Shown: positions 1-4,937 of the stretch, one piece after another
Layout of the letters: every line of letters starts with the position of its first letter
Position numbering within the stretch: the stretch's first letter is position 1
Source: Clostridiales bacterium
Lineage (GTDB): Bacteria > Bacillota > Clostridia > Oscillospirales > Oscillospiraceae
DNA: 5,933 nt
Assembly (NCBI GenBank): GCA_019421525.1
Contig: JAHZFC010000122.1
Coordinates: 1-5,933, forward strand
Reading direction: 5' to 3'
Program-made: the position numbers and the translations under genes
Notes under the pieces: model-generated
Seen by the model: the letters and a program-made list of their open reading frames with translations, nothing else
Database searches by the model: none
What the model was told of the DNA's origin: nothing

Positions 1-981
1 CGCTCCGCCCACGGCACGGTCATCGAGGCCCGCCTGGACAAGGGCCGGGGCCCCGTGGCCACTCTGCTGGTGCAGAACGGCACTCTGCACCAGGGCGATG
101 TGATCATCGCCGGCATGGCGGTGGGCCGCGTCCGCGCCATGACCGACTACAAGGGCAACAAGGTCACCTCTGCCGGACCCTCCGTCCCGGTGGAGATCAT
201 CGGTATGGGCGAGGTGCCCGGCGCCGGCGACGACTTCCACGCCGTGGCCGACGAGCGCATGGCCCGGGAGCTGGTGGAGCAGCGCAAGCAGGAGATGAAG
301 AACGCCACCACCGGCGCGGCCAAGCAGAAGGTGTCTCTGGAGGAGCTGTTCAGCCAGATCCAGGCCGGCGAGATGAAGGACCTGAACCTGATCGTCAAGG
401 CGGACGTCCAGGGCTCCGCCGAGGCGGTGAAGGCCAGTCTGGAGAAGCTGAGCAACGAGGAGGTCCGGGTGCGGGTCATCCACTGCGCCGTGGGCGCCAT
501 CAACGAGTCCGACGTGATGCTGGCCACCACCTCCAACGCCATCATCGTGGGCTTCAACGTCCGCCCGGACAAGAACGCCGCCGAGTCCGCCGCCCGCAAC
601 CATGTGGATATGCGGATGTACCGGGTGATCTACGACGCGATCAACGAGATCGAGGCCGCCATGAAGGGCATGCTCTCTCCCAAGTTCCGGGAGGTGGCCC
701 TGGGCGAGGCCGAGGTGCGCCAGGTGTACAAGATCACCGGCGTGGGCATCGTGGCCGGCTGCTATGTCACCGAGGGCAAGATGATGCGCAGCGCCCAGGT
801 CCGCCTGGTGCGGGACGGCATCGTCATCCACGAGGGCGTCATGAGCTCCCTGCAGCGCTTCAAGGACAGCGTCAAGGAGGTCGCCCGGGGCTACGAGTGC
901 GGCATCACCATCGAGAAGTACCAGGACATCAAGGAGGGCGACATGATCGAGGCCTTCCAGATGGAGCAGATCGAGGTATAA
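1..981 (+). CDS. infB: Translation initiation factor IF-2, C-terminal part (5' end outside window)
   Basis: IF-2 is the GTPase that brings fMet-tRNA to the 30S subunit and promotes subunit joining. The frame is open from base 1, so the N-terminal and G domains lie upstream; 326 residues are visible. The first ~45 residues are the end of the beta-barrel domain II (GTVIEARLDKGRGPVATLLV, QNGTL, GDVI). A charged helical linker (VADERMARELVEQRKQEMK) follows. Next comes the IF-2 domain III from about residue 128 (LNLIVKADVQGSAEAVKASL, GAINESDV, IVGFNVRPD). The last ~100 residues form the fMet-tRNA-binding C2 barrel (EVRQVYKITGVGIVAG, SLQRFKDSVKEVARGYECGI), ending MIEAFQMEQIEV. The C-terminus looks complete. 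The last 46 bp recur downstream at 1131-1176. Identification is very secure. Confidence 0.97.
   Translation, partial: RSAHGTVIEARLDKGRGPVATLLVQNGTLHQGDVIIAGMAVGRVRAMTDYKGNKVTSAGPSVPVEIIGMGEVPGAGDDFHAVADERMARELVEQRKQEMKNATTGAAKQKVSLEELFSQIQAGEMKDLNLIVKADVQGSAEAVKASLEKLSNEEVRVRVIHCAVGAINESDVMLATTSNAIIVGFNVRPDKNAAESAARNHVDMRMYRVIYDAINEIEAAMKGMLSPKFREVALGEAEVRQVYKITGVGIVAGCYVTEGKMMRSAQVRLVRDGIVIHEGVMSSLQRFKDSVKEVARGYECGITIEKYQDIKEGDMIEAFQMEQIEV
936..981 (+). repeat. 46-bp direct repeat, copy 1 (end of infB, in use)
   Basis: The last 46 bp of infB, including its TAA stop, are identical to 1131-1176. Base 935 (A) differs from base 1130 (C), and the bases after the stop also differ, so the repeat ends are sharp. 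This copy encodes the real C-terminus of IF-2. The two copies are 195 bp apart and flank a hairpin-rich block, an arrangement like the direct repeats around an insertion that restores the end of its target gene. Confidence 0.93.
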
Positions 982-1130
982 GCCCGACTGGGGCCCCATC
1001 GCAGATGGGGCGGCGCGGTAAGCGCCGTACAAGCGTTTTCGCCGGAGGCGAAAACCTTGGCGCAGGGGCAATTCACTTGCCCCGAGCAGGATGAAACGGG
1101 GTCCCCACAAAATTCTTGATTTTGTGGGGC
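982..1130. mobile_element. 149-bp insert made of five consecutive hairpins
   Basis: The block between the two infB tails is almost entirely inverted repeats. Stems are 993-1000 with 1004-1011 (loop GCA), 1012-1016 with 1022-1026, 1035-1043 with 1047-1055 (GTTTTCGCC/GGCGAAAAC), 1065-1071 with 1077-1083 (GGGGCAA/TTGCCCC), and 1103-1113 with 1119-1129 (CCCCACAAAAT/ATTTTGTGGGG). The block starts GCCC and ends GGGC. None of the hairpins is followed by a T-run, so they do not look like terminators. No coding potential is visible. It is probably a non-autonomous palindromic element; calling it mobile is inferred from the flanking 46-bp repeats. Confidence 0.6.
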
Positions 1131-1176
1131 GGGCGACATGATCGAGGCCTTCCAGATGGAGCAGATCGAGGTATAA
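1131..1176 (+). pseudogene. Duplicated 3' tail of infB (46-bp direct repeat, copy 2)
   Basis: This is an exact second copy of the final 15 infB codons plus stop (GDMIEAFQMEQIEV and TAA, with one extra G of the preceding codon). It has no ribosome site or start of its own and cannot be a gene. It sits 12 bp before the strong terminator at 1188, which is the normal distance from a gene end. It is therefore probably the original infB tail, displaced when the hairpin block and a new tail were placed upstream. Confidence 0.88.
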
Positions 1177-1187
1177 GTTTATGGCAG

Positions 1188-1214
1188 GGGCGGGCGGTTT
1201 CGCCCGCCCTTTCT
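1188..1214 (+). terminator. Rho-independent terminator of infB transcription
   Basis: A perfect 9-bp GC stem (GGGCGGGCG, 1188-1196, with CGCCCGCCC, 1201-1209) with a 4-base loop is followed by TTTCT. It lies 12 bp after the duplicated infB stop and 207 bp after the functional one. It likely ends the nusA-infB transcript, so the genes after it need another promoter or read-through. Confidence 0.8.
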
Positions 1215-1241
1215 GCATGACAAGGACAATGCCCTTGCGAT

Positions 1242-1269
1242 CCCCGGAGGGCGGGAACGCCCTCCGGGG
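1242..1269. repeat. Perfect 12-bp hairpin with GGAA tetraloop
   Basis: CCCCGGAGGGCG (1242-1253) pairs perfectly with 1258-1269 around GGAA, a GNRA-type loop. No T-run follows directly on the + strand. It lies between the infB terminator and the large repeat and could be one more unit of the hairpin-rich material, or a terminator-like element for minus-strand transcripts. Confidence 0.55.
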
Positions 1270-1270
1270 G

Positions 1271-1380
1271 GTGGCTTTTTGAATGCGCAAAAAGTCACCA
1301 AAAGCCAAGGGCTGGCGCCCTTGGAGAACGGTTTTTCCGACCCCATTTCTTTTGTGTGCGCCAAAAGAAACGGTGTCGGA
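1271..1380 (-). repeat. Three-hairpin module joined to composite repeat copy A
   Basis: There are three hairpins in a row: 1271-1280 with 1289-1298 (GTGGCTTTTT/AAAAAGTCAC), 1305-1312 with 1317-1324 (CCAAGGGC/GCCCTTGG), and a long one, 1336-1354 with 1362-1380, whose top is TTTCTTTTG/CAAAAGAAA. Read on the minus strand, the order (TTTCTTTTG hairpin, AAACCGTT spacer, CCAAGGG-type hairpin, T-rich hairpin) matches the + strand upstream of truB at 4811-4916. The minus strand is assigned because that reading turns one conserved A-C opposition into a G-T pair. No gene is seen. Confidence 0.6.
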
Positions 1381-1688
1381 CCGCCAAAGAAAAGCGCTAT
1401 ACCATGTTCTACTGCCTACCACTCAACGACCGGCGCTGAGGTAACTGGATACACCATCCCCCCCTGCGCCGCTGCCGCTCATGCCGACAAAGGTAGCAAT
1501 TCCAGCGGCCCACGGTAGAGCGCCTAGCTCTGGAACCTGCTGGGAACAGGCGGGCCTCGAGGGACCGGCAGGGTCCTATAATCGCCAGTGGAGCGGCGAG
1601 CGGAAATAGGAGTTGGGAGCATCCTATTACCTCAACGCCGGTCGGAATACGATGTATTACTTGAATGGGCCCTCGCAATAATGGGGGT
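1344..1688 (-). repeat. Core of composite structured repeat, copy A
   Basis: This stretch aligns along its length with 4327-4674 in the same orientation. Identical blocks are 1384-1404 (21 bp), 1412-1438 (27 bp), 1503-1525 (23 bp) and 1589-1610 (22 bp), separated by diverged stretches. Arms 1427-1449 and 1622-1644 are inverted repeats matching at 20 of 23 positions across about 170 bp. An inner pair, around 1468-1481 with 1589-1603, also matches with small bulges. Conserved islands with paired arms suggest a folded RNA or DNA element rather than a gene. Short frames across it have no ribosome site or recognisable protein. The strand is tentative. Confidence 0.72.
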
Positions 1689-1813
1689 CCGGGGTGCAGG
1701 CGCTTTGAACAAAAGCGCGCCCTTGGCGCTTGAAGTTCATCCGCGCCTGACCCCCGGCGCATTTTTGGTTTCTTTTTGTGCGCACAAAAAGAAACTCGCC
1801 GCAAGGCGAGACC
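1689..1813. repeat. 3' hairpin module of composite repeat copy A
   Basis: It holds a long imperfect hairpin (1689-1703 with 1743-1757, enclosing 1700-1706 with 1712-1718), then a perfect 28-bp palindrome at 1768-1795 (GTTTCTTTTTGTGC and its complement), then a 6-bp hairpin with a GCAA loop at 1795-1810 and GACC. Copy B (4677-4787) has the same order of three hairpins with different stem sequences, but the same kind of end (TCGCCG..AGGCGA.ACC). Confidence 0.65.
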
Positions 1814-1899
1814 TTGCAGGGGCCAGAGGCCCTGCCAGAATCTCATGACGCTGCGGGGCCAAGCCCTTGCCCCGATTTCCCGGGAAGGGGGGAGCCTCT
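1814..1899. other. Leader of the acetyltransferase gene with two small hairpins
   Basis: GCAGGG (1816-1821) pairs with CCCTGC (1830-1835), and GGGGCCAAG can pair with CTTGCCCC within 1855-1873 with one bulged base. A strong purine-rich ribosome site lies at 1882-1894. No convincing -35/-10 pair was found here, so the start of transcription for the acetyltransferase gene is unknown. Confidence 0.4.
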
Positions 1900-2427
1900 T
1901 TGGATATCATACAGCTGGACGACGCCTGCCGTGGAAAAGAGTTGCTTTTCCGCTACCGGACACGGTATTATTATGACGTGGCCCTTCAGGAGCTGGAGGA
2001 CGGCGTCACCATCCGGCTCCAGCGCCGGGCCTTTCCCGCCCCGGTGGAGAAGTCCTTCACCGATACCCTGCTGGAGCCCTGGCTGGAGGAGCCCCGGCTC
2101 TTTGCCGCTCGGGAAGGGGGCCAGGATGTTGGCTTTCTGGAGCTGAGCCACGAGCGCTGGAACGATCGGATGCGGGTCAGCAACCTGTGGGTGGCGGAGG
2201 GGCGCCGCAGGAGCGGTGTGGGAACGGCCCTGATGGAACAGGCTGTGGGTGAGGCGCGCCGGGCCGGGGCCCGCGCCCTGGTGCTGGAGACCCAGAGCTG
2301 CAACCACCCGGCCATCAGCTTTTACCGGAAGATGGGCTTTTCTCTGATCGGGTTCGATCTGACCGCATACTCTCAGACGGATGTGGAGAAAAAAGAAGTG
2401 CGGCTGGAGTTTGCAAGGCCGGTGTGA
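1900..2427 (+). CDS. GNAT-family N-acetyltransferase, streptothricin-acetyltransferase-like
   Basis: The 175-residue protein transfers an acetyl group from acetyl-CoA to an unknown amine. The TTG at 1900 is chosen because GGGGGGAG ends 5 bp before it; the in-frame TTG at 1867 has no such site. The acetyl-CoA motif A is NLWVAEGRRRSGVGTAL (about 95-111, R-x-x-G-x-G at 103-108). The end is LETQSCNHPAISFYRKMGF (about 129-147) followed by GFD..AYS. The ETQ..N..A..FY.K.GF pattern resembles streptothricin acetyltransferases (Sat), but many GNATs of unknown substrate share it, so resistance is not claimed. It lies between infB and rbfA, where an acetyltransferase is not part of the usual cluster, and just after a repeat. 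It ends 21 bp before the next gene, with which it is probably co-transcribed. Confidence 0.88.
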   Translation: MDIIQLDDACRGKELLFRYRTRYYYDVALQELEDGVTIRLQRRAFPAPVEKSFTDTLLEPWLEEPRLFAAREGGQDVGFLELSHERWNDRMRVSNLWVAEGRRRSGVGTALMEQAVGEARRAGARALVLETQSCNHPAISFYRKMGFSLIGFDLTAYSQTDVEKKEVRLEFARPV

Positions 2428-2448
2428 CCGGCGGGAAGGGAGCGCGCC

Positions 2449-2859
2449 ATGAGCCATGTGACCCTGCTGGCCTTCGACCGGCCGCTGCCGCTGTACGACC
2501 CGGGCGTTCGCCGCATCCGGACCAGCGGCCGCGGCGGGCACGCCGTGACCGTGGAGGAGGACGGCTTTTCCGTCCGGGAGCACTGTTACTGCCGGGATGC
2601 GGTGGATGAACTGGGCTTTTCCATGAAGCCCTGCCGATATGAGCTGGACCTCAGGGCCACATAGCAGGATACGGACCTGCTGCGCGGTCACCTGGAGCGA
2701 AATTTGGCCCCGGGGGAACAGGCGGAGCTGTGGAGCGCCTGGGTGCCCCGCTGCCCGGAGGACGGGCTGGCCCGTTACCGGGGGCGGCTGGAAGAGCTGG
2801 ACCTGGAGACAGTGGAACTGCTGGAGCAGTGGAACGTGTGTATCACCGTGGAAGCGTGA
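2449..2859 (+). pseudogene. Unrecognised small gene interrupted by one in-frame TAG (2662-2664)
   Basis: A frame starts at ATG 2449 after a good ribosome site (GAAGGGA, 2435-2441) and stops at TAG 2662 after 71 residues. The same frame then continues open for 64 codons to TGA 2857 with the same GC-rich third positions and plausible protein (TDLLRGHLERNLAPGEQAEL; LARYRGRLEELDLETVELL; WNVCITVEA). The intact product would be about 136 residues, acidic, soluble and without membrane segments or signal peptide. No ribosome site precedes the second half. The simplest reading is a single nonsense change (for example CAG or GAG to TAG). A base-call error, amber suppression or a truly short 71-residue protein are alternatives. 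The family and function are not recognised. It lies between the acetyltransferase gene and rbfA, 47 bp before the latter. Confidence 0.72.
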
Positions 2860-2906
2860 CGGGCCCGCCCACCAGGGGCGGCCCGGCGGAATAGGAGGGA
2901 TCTTTT

Positions 2907-3296
2907 ATGCCAAGTAATCGGATCGGACGGATCAATGAGGAGATCCAGCGGGAGCTGGCCGCCCTCATCCCCCATGTGAAGGACCCCCGGGTGACGGGGA
3001 TGATATCAGTGACCGCTGTGGAGACCACACCGGACCTGCGCTATGCCAAGGTGTATGTATCCATGCTGGACAAGAGCAGCGCCAAAGAGGTGGTCAGGGG
3101 CCTGAAGTCCGCCGCCGGCTACCTCCGGCGGGAGCTGGGCCGGGCACTGAGCTTGCGCTACACCCCTGAGCTGGTGTTCGTGGAGGATGACTCCATCGAC
3201 AAGGGGGCCCACATCCTGGAGATGCTCCGGGACCCCAATGTGGTCAAGCCCGCCAACCCGGCCAACGAGCACATCGTGCTGGATGAGGAGGACTGA
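2907..3296 (+). CDS. rbfA: 30S ribosome-binding factor RbfA
   Basis: RbfA is a small KH-fold protein that binds immature 30S subunits and helps mature the 5' end of 16S rRNA. It has 129 residues, slightly longer than the typical ~115-120 because of an acidic tail. Recognisable parts are NRIGRINEEIQRELAALI at the N-terminus, KDPRVTGMISVT (about 25-36), DLRYAKVYVS and the C-terminal YTPELVFVEDDSIDKGAHI. ATG 2907 follows AGGAGG at 2893-2898 with 8-bp spacing. Its normal partner infB is about 1.9 kb upstream, separated by the repeat, acetyltransferase and small gene. nrnA starts 2 bp after its stop, so the two are translationally linked. Confidence 0.96.
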   Translation: MPSNRIGRINEEIQRELAALIPHVKDPRVTGMISVTAVETTPDLRYAKVYVSMLDKSSAKEVVRGLKSAAGYLRRELGRALSLRYTPELVFVEDDSIDKGAHILEMLRDPNVVKPANPANEHIVLDEED

Positions 3297-3298
3297 CC

Positions 3299-4255
3299 AT
3301 GACCTATCTGGAAGCGGCGGAGTTCCTCAAAAGCTATGACAACTATCTCCTGCTCACCCACAAGCGGCCGGACGGGGACACCATCGGCTCCGCCGTGGGC
3401 CTGTGTGAGCTGCTGCGGACCATGGGCAAGACAGCCTGGCTGCTGCCCAGCCTGGACGCCACCAGGATGTTCCAGGACTATCTCCAGGGGCATCAGGCCC
3501 CGCCGGGGTTTGAGCCGGACACCGTGGTGAGCGTGGATGTGGCCAGCCTGGGGCTGCTGCCCCCAAACGCCCAGCCCTACAAGGACCGCATCGACCTGGC
3601 GATCGACCATCACCCATCCAACGAGTTCTTCGCCCGGGAGACCTGCCTGGAGGCGGACAAGGCCGCCTGCGGCGAGATCATCTGGAAGATCGCCGGCCAT
3701 CTGGGCATCATGAGCGAGGCCATCGCCACGCCGCTGTATGTGGCGGTGTCCACCGATACGGGCTGCTTCGTCTATGGCAACACCACCCCCCATACCCACC
3801 GGGTGGCCGCCGCTCTCATGGAGCAGGGCATCCCCTACCAGGCGCTGAACAAAAAGCATTTCCGCACCAAGAGCCTGCGGCGGATGAAGCTGGAGAGCCT
3901 CATTTTGCAGAACATGAAGCTCTACCAGGAGGGGACGGTGGCGGTGGCCCCCATCTCCCTGGCCATGATGGCCCAGGCGAACGCCACCGACGATGACGCG
4001 GAGGACATCGCGGCCTTTTTGGGGCAGATCGAGGGGGTGCTCCACTCGGCCACCATCCGGGAGCTGCGCCCCGGGGAGTGCAAGATCTCCCTGCGCACCA
4101 ACCCCAACTTTTTGAACGCCACCGCCACCTGCGCCCGGCTGGGGGGAGGCGGCCATGTGGCCGCATCGGGCTGCACGGTGTACGGCACCATCGATGAGGC
4201 GGAGGCCGCTATCCTGGAGGCCATCTACGCCCAGCTCCAGGAGCAGGGCGGTTGA
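3299..4255 (+). CDS. nrnA: DHH/DHHA1 phosphoesterase, NrnA-type oligoribonuclease / pAp phosphatase
   Basis: The 318-residue cytoplasmic metal-dependent phosphoesterase would degrade 2-5 nt RNAs and 3'-phosphoadenosine 5'-phosphate. The DHH domain shows all metal-binding motifs: H21..D25-G-D27 (THKRPDGDTIGS), D80 (VVSVDVA), D103-H104-H105 (AIDHHPSN) and D153 (STDTGCF, then NTTPHTHR). The C-terminal DHHA1 substrate domain ends with the glycine loop LGGGGHVAASGC (about 281-292). Length matches the family. It starts 2 bp after rbfA, the common Firmicute order rbfA-nrnA-truB. Some relatives act on cyclic dinucleotide products, so the exact substrate range is inferred. truB follows only after a 682-bp repeat-filled gap. 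Confidence 0.94.
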   Translation: MTYLEAAEFLKSYDNYLLLTHKRPDGDTIGSAVGLCELLRTMGKTAWLLPSLDATRMFQDYLQGHQAPPGFEPDTVVSVDVASLGLLPPNAQPYKDRIDLAIDHHPSNEFFARETCLEADKAACGEIIWKIAGHLGIMSEAIATPLYVAVSTDTGCFVYGNTTPHTHRVAAALMEQGIPYQALNKKHFRTKSLRRMKLESLILQNMKLYQEGTVAVAPISLAMMAQANATDDDAEDIAAFLGQIEGVLHSATIRELRPGECKISLRTNPNFLNATATCARLGGGGHVAASGCTVYGTIDEAEAAILEAIYAQLQEQGG

Positions 4256-4260
4256 GGGGC

Positions 4261-4286
4261 GGGTCAAGGTCTGGCGCCCTTGACCC
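4261..4286 (+). terminator. Hairpin directly after nrnA, possible weak terminator
   Basis: GGGTCAAG (4261-4268) pairs perfectly with CTTGACCC (4279-4286), 5 bp after the nrnA stop. The following ATTTC is only a poor T-run. A second small stem (CAAGG, 4291-4295, with CCTTG, 4303-4307) follows. It may end the rbfA-nrnA transcript, or simply be the first hairpin of the repeat region. Confidence 0.4.
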
Positions 4287-4320
4287 ATTTCAAGGACTGC
4301 GCCCTTGGGACGTATTCTCC

Positions 4321-4361
4321 AAAAACCATTTCTTTTGTATGCGCCAAAAGAAACGGTTTTT
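4321..4361 (-). repeat. 17-bp-arm hairpin opening composite repeat copy B
   Basis: 4321-4337 and 4345-4361 are inverted repeats with one mismatch, around the loop TATGCGC. The upper half (CATTTCTTTTG/CAAAAGAAACG) is shared with 1336-1380, but the lower stem is AAAAACC/GGTTTTT here and TCCGACCCC/GGTGTCGGA there. Pairing is kept while sequence changes. The single mismatch becomes G-T if read on the minus strand. Confidence 0.65.
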
Positions 4362-4674
4362 GAGATCCAAAGAAAAGCGCTATACCAAGGTCTGCTGCCT
4401 ACCACTCAACGACCGGCGCTGTGGTAACTGGGATACTCCCTACCCCCTGCGCCATTGCCATTGATGCCGACCACATCGGTACTCTCAGCGGCCCACGGTA
4501 GAGCGCCTGGCCGGGTTGGCATGTCGGCAGCAGGCGTGCCCCGAGGGCCCAGCGTGTTACTTCAAGCGCCAATGGAGCGGCGAGCGGAAATAGGGAGTAG
4601 GGAGTGTCGGCTTACCCCAGCGCCGGAAATAGAACGTTGCACTACCCTATCCTGCTCTCCCGTAAAATGGGGGT
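4327..4674 (-). repeat. Core of composite structured repeat, copy B
   Basis: This is the second copy of the element at 1344-1688, same orientation. Identical blocks are 4367-4387, 4395-4421, 4486-4508 and 4573-4594. Inverted arms 4413-4427 and 4612-4626 pair at 14 of 15 positions. A further pairing, absent or weak in copy A, joins ACTCCCTAC (4435-4443) with GTAGGGAGT (4597-4605). The position opposing C1436 in copy A is A, but the equivalent position here restores a C-G pair. It fills most of the gap between nrnA and truB; no gene is supported in it. The strand is tentative. Confidence 0.72.
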
Positions 4675-4676
4675 TC

Positions 4677-4787
4677 TTAGGGGGAAAATCATAAGGGCGC
4701 GTCCTTCGCCCGCCTGATTTTCGCCCCTAAGTGTGCTTTTGCCTACTTTTCGCACGAGCGAAAAGTAGGTCGCCGTCAGGCGAAACC
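4677..4787. repeat. 3' hairpin module of composite repeat copy B
   Basis: Three hairpins follow the core in the same order as in copy A. They are 4677-4691 with 4715-4730 (TTAGGGG/CCCCTAA and AAAATCA/TGATTTT, enclosing GGGCG/CGCCC), a perfect 12-bp stem 4742-4753 with 4758-4769 (loop ACGA), and TCGCC/GGCGA at 4770-4783 followed by AACC. Only the last one resembles copy A in sequence; the first two differ but have equivalent shape. Confidence 0.65.
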
Positions 4788-4790
4788 TGA

Positions 4791-4916
4791 CCCCGGGAAG
4801 CCGGGGAGGCTTTCCGGACCGTTTCTTTTGGCAAGACAAAAGAAATGGGGTCGGGAAACCGTTCCAAAGGCGAAGCCTTTGGTTTTTACCTCCTTTTCGC
4901 TCGTGCGAAAAGGAGG
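4791..4916 (+). repeat. Hairpin module upstream of truB, opposite orientation to that at 1271-1380
   Basis: The order is CCCCGG/CCGGGG (4791-4806), a long hairpin with TTTCTTTTG/CAAAAGAAA arms (4811-4858), a perfect 8-bp hairpin CCAAAGGC/GCCTTTGG (4864-4882) followed by TTTTT, and a perfect 12-bp hairpin 4889-4900 with 4905-4916 (loop TCGT). From the second hairpin on, this matches the reverse complement of 1271-1380 in order and partly in sequence. The 4864-4887 hairpin plus T-run also looks like a Rho-independent terminator or attenuator acting before truB. Confidence 0.6.
4864..4887 (+). terminator. Possible intrinsic terminator/attenuator 51 bp before truB
   Basis: A perfect 8-bp stem with a GAA loop is followed directly by five T residues. 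The stem is only moderately GC-rich. If active it would cut transcription entering truB from upstream. Since no promoter is evident between here and the truB start, it may instead be just a repeat unit. Confidence 0.4.
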
Positions 4917-4923
4917 CCGCCGC

Positions 4924-4930
4924 AAGGAGG
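4924..4930 (+). promoter_or_regulatory. truB ribosome-binding site at the edge of a hairpin module
   Basis: AAGGAGG ends 7 bp before ATG 4938 and fixes the truB start. The preceding CGCCGC plus this site reads like the short hairpin that ends the composite repeats (TCGCCGCAAGGCGA), with its last bases replaced by AGG. CCTCCTT at 4889-4895 is complementary to this site but is also the 5' arm of the stronger 12-bp hairpin just before it. Confidence 0.75.
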
Positions 4931-4937
4931 AACTGCA

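Noticed and set aside
982..1176. CRISPR-like direct repeats
   Set aside because: There are only two repeat copies, they encode the end of infB, and there is no regular spacer array.
1577..1582. TATAAT inside repeat copy A as a -10 promoter
   Set aside because: No acceptable -35 box lies 16-18 bp upstream, and the equivalent place in copy B lacks it.
1384..1688. tRNA, T-box or known riboswitch in the conserved repeat
   Set aside because: No cloverleaf, T-arm consensus, T-box sequence or recognisable riboswitch core was seen, and the long-range arms do not fit these classes.
1279..1848. Several 60-145-codon frames across the repeat before the acetyltransferase gene
   Set aside because: They cross hairpins and conserved non-coding blocks. 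They have no ribosome sites, and copy B does not keep the same frames.
2861..2884. GC-rich hairpin before rbfA as a terminator
   Set aside because: The stem has a bulge and is followed by GGCGGAATAGG with no T-run, so termination is not supported.
3158..4405. Minus-strand open frame of 415 codons opposite rbfA/nrnA and the repeat
   Set aside because: It overlaps two certain genes and runs into the repeat. Its composition is typical of an antisense frame in GC-rich DNA.
4252..4694. Two + strand frames of 70-79 codons in the gap after nrnA
   Set aside because: One starts inside nrnA and both run through repeat copy B. Insertions and deletions between the copies break the frames, so they are not conserved as protein.
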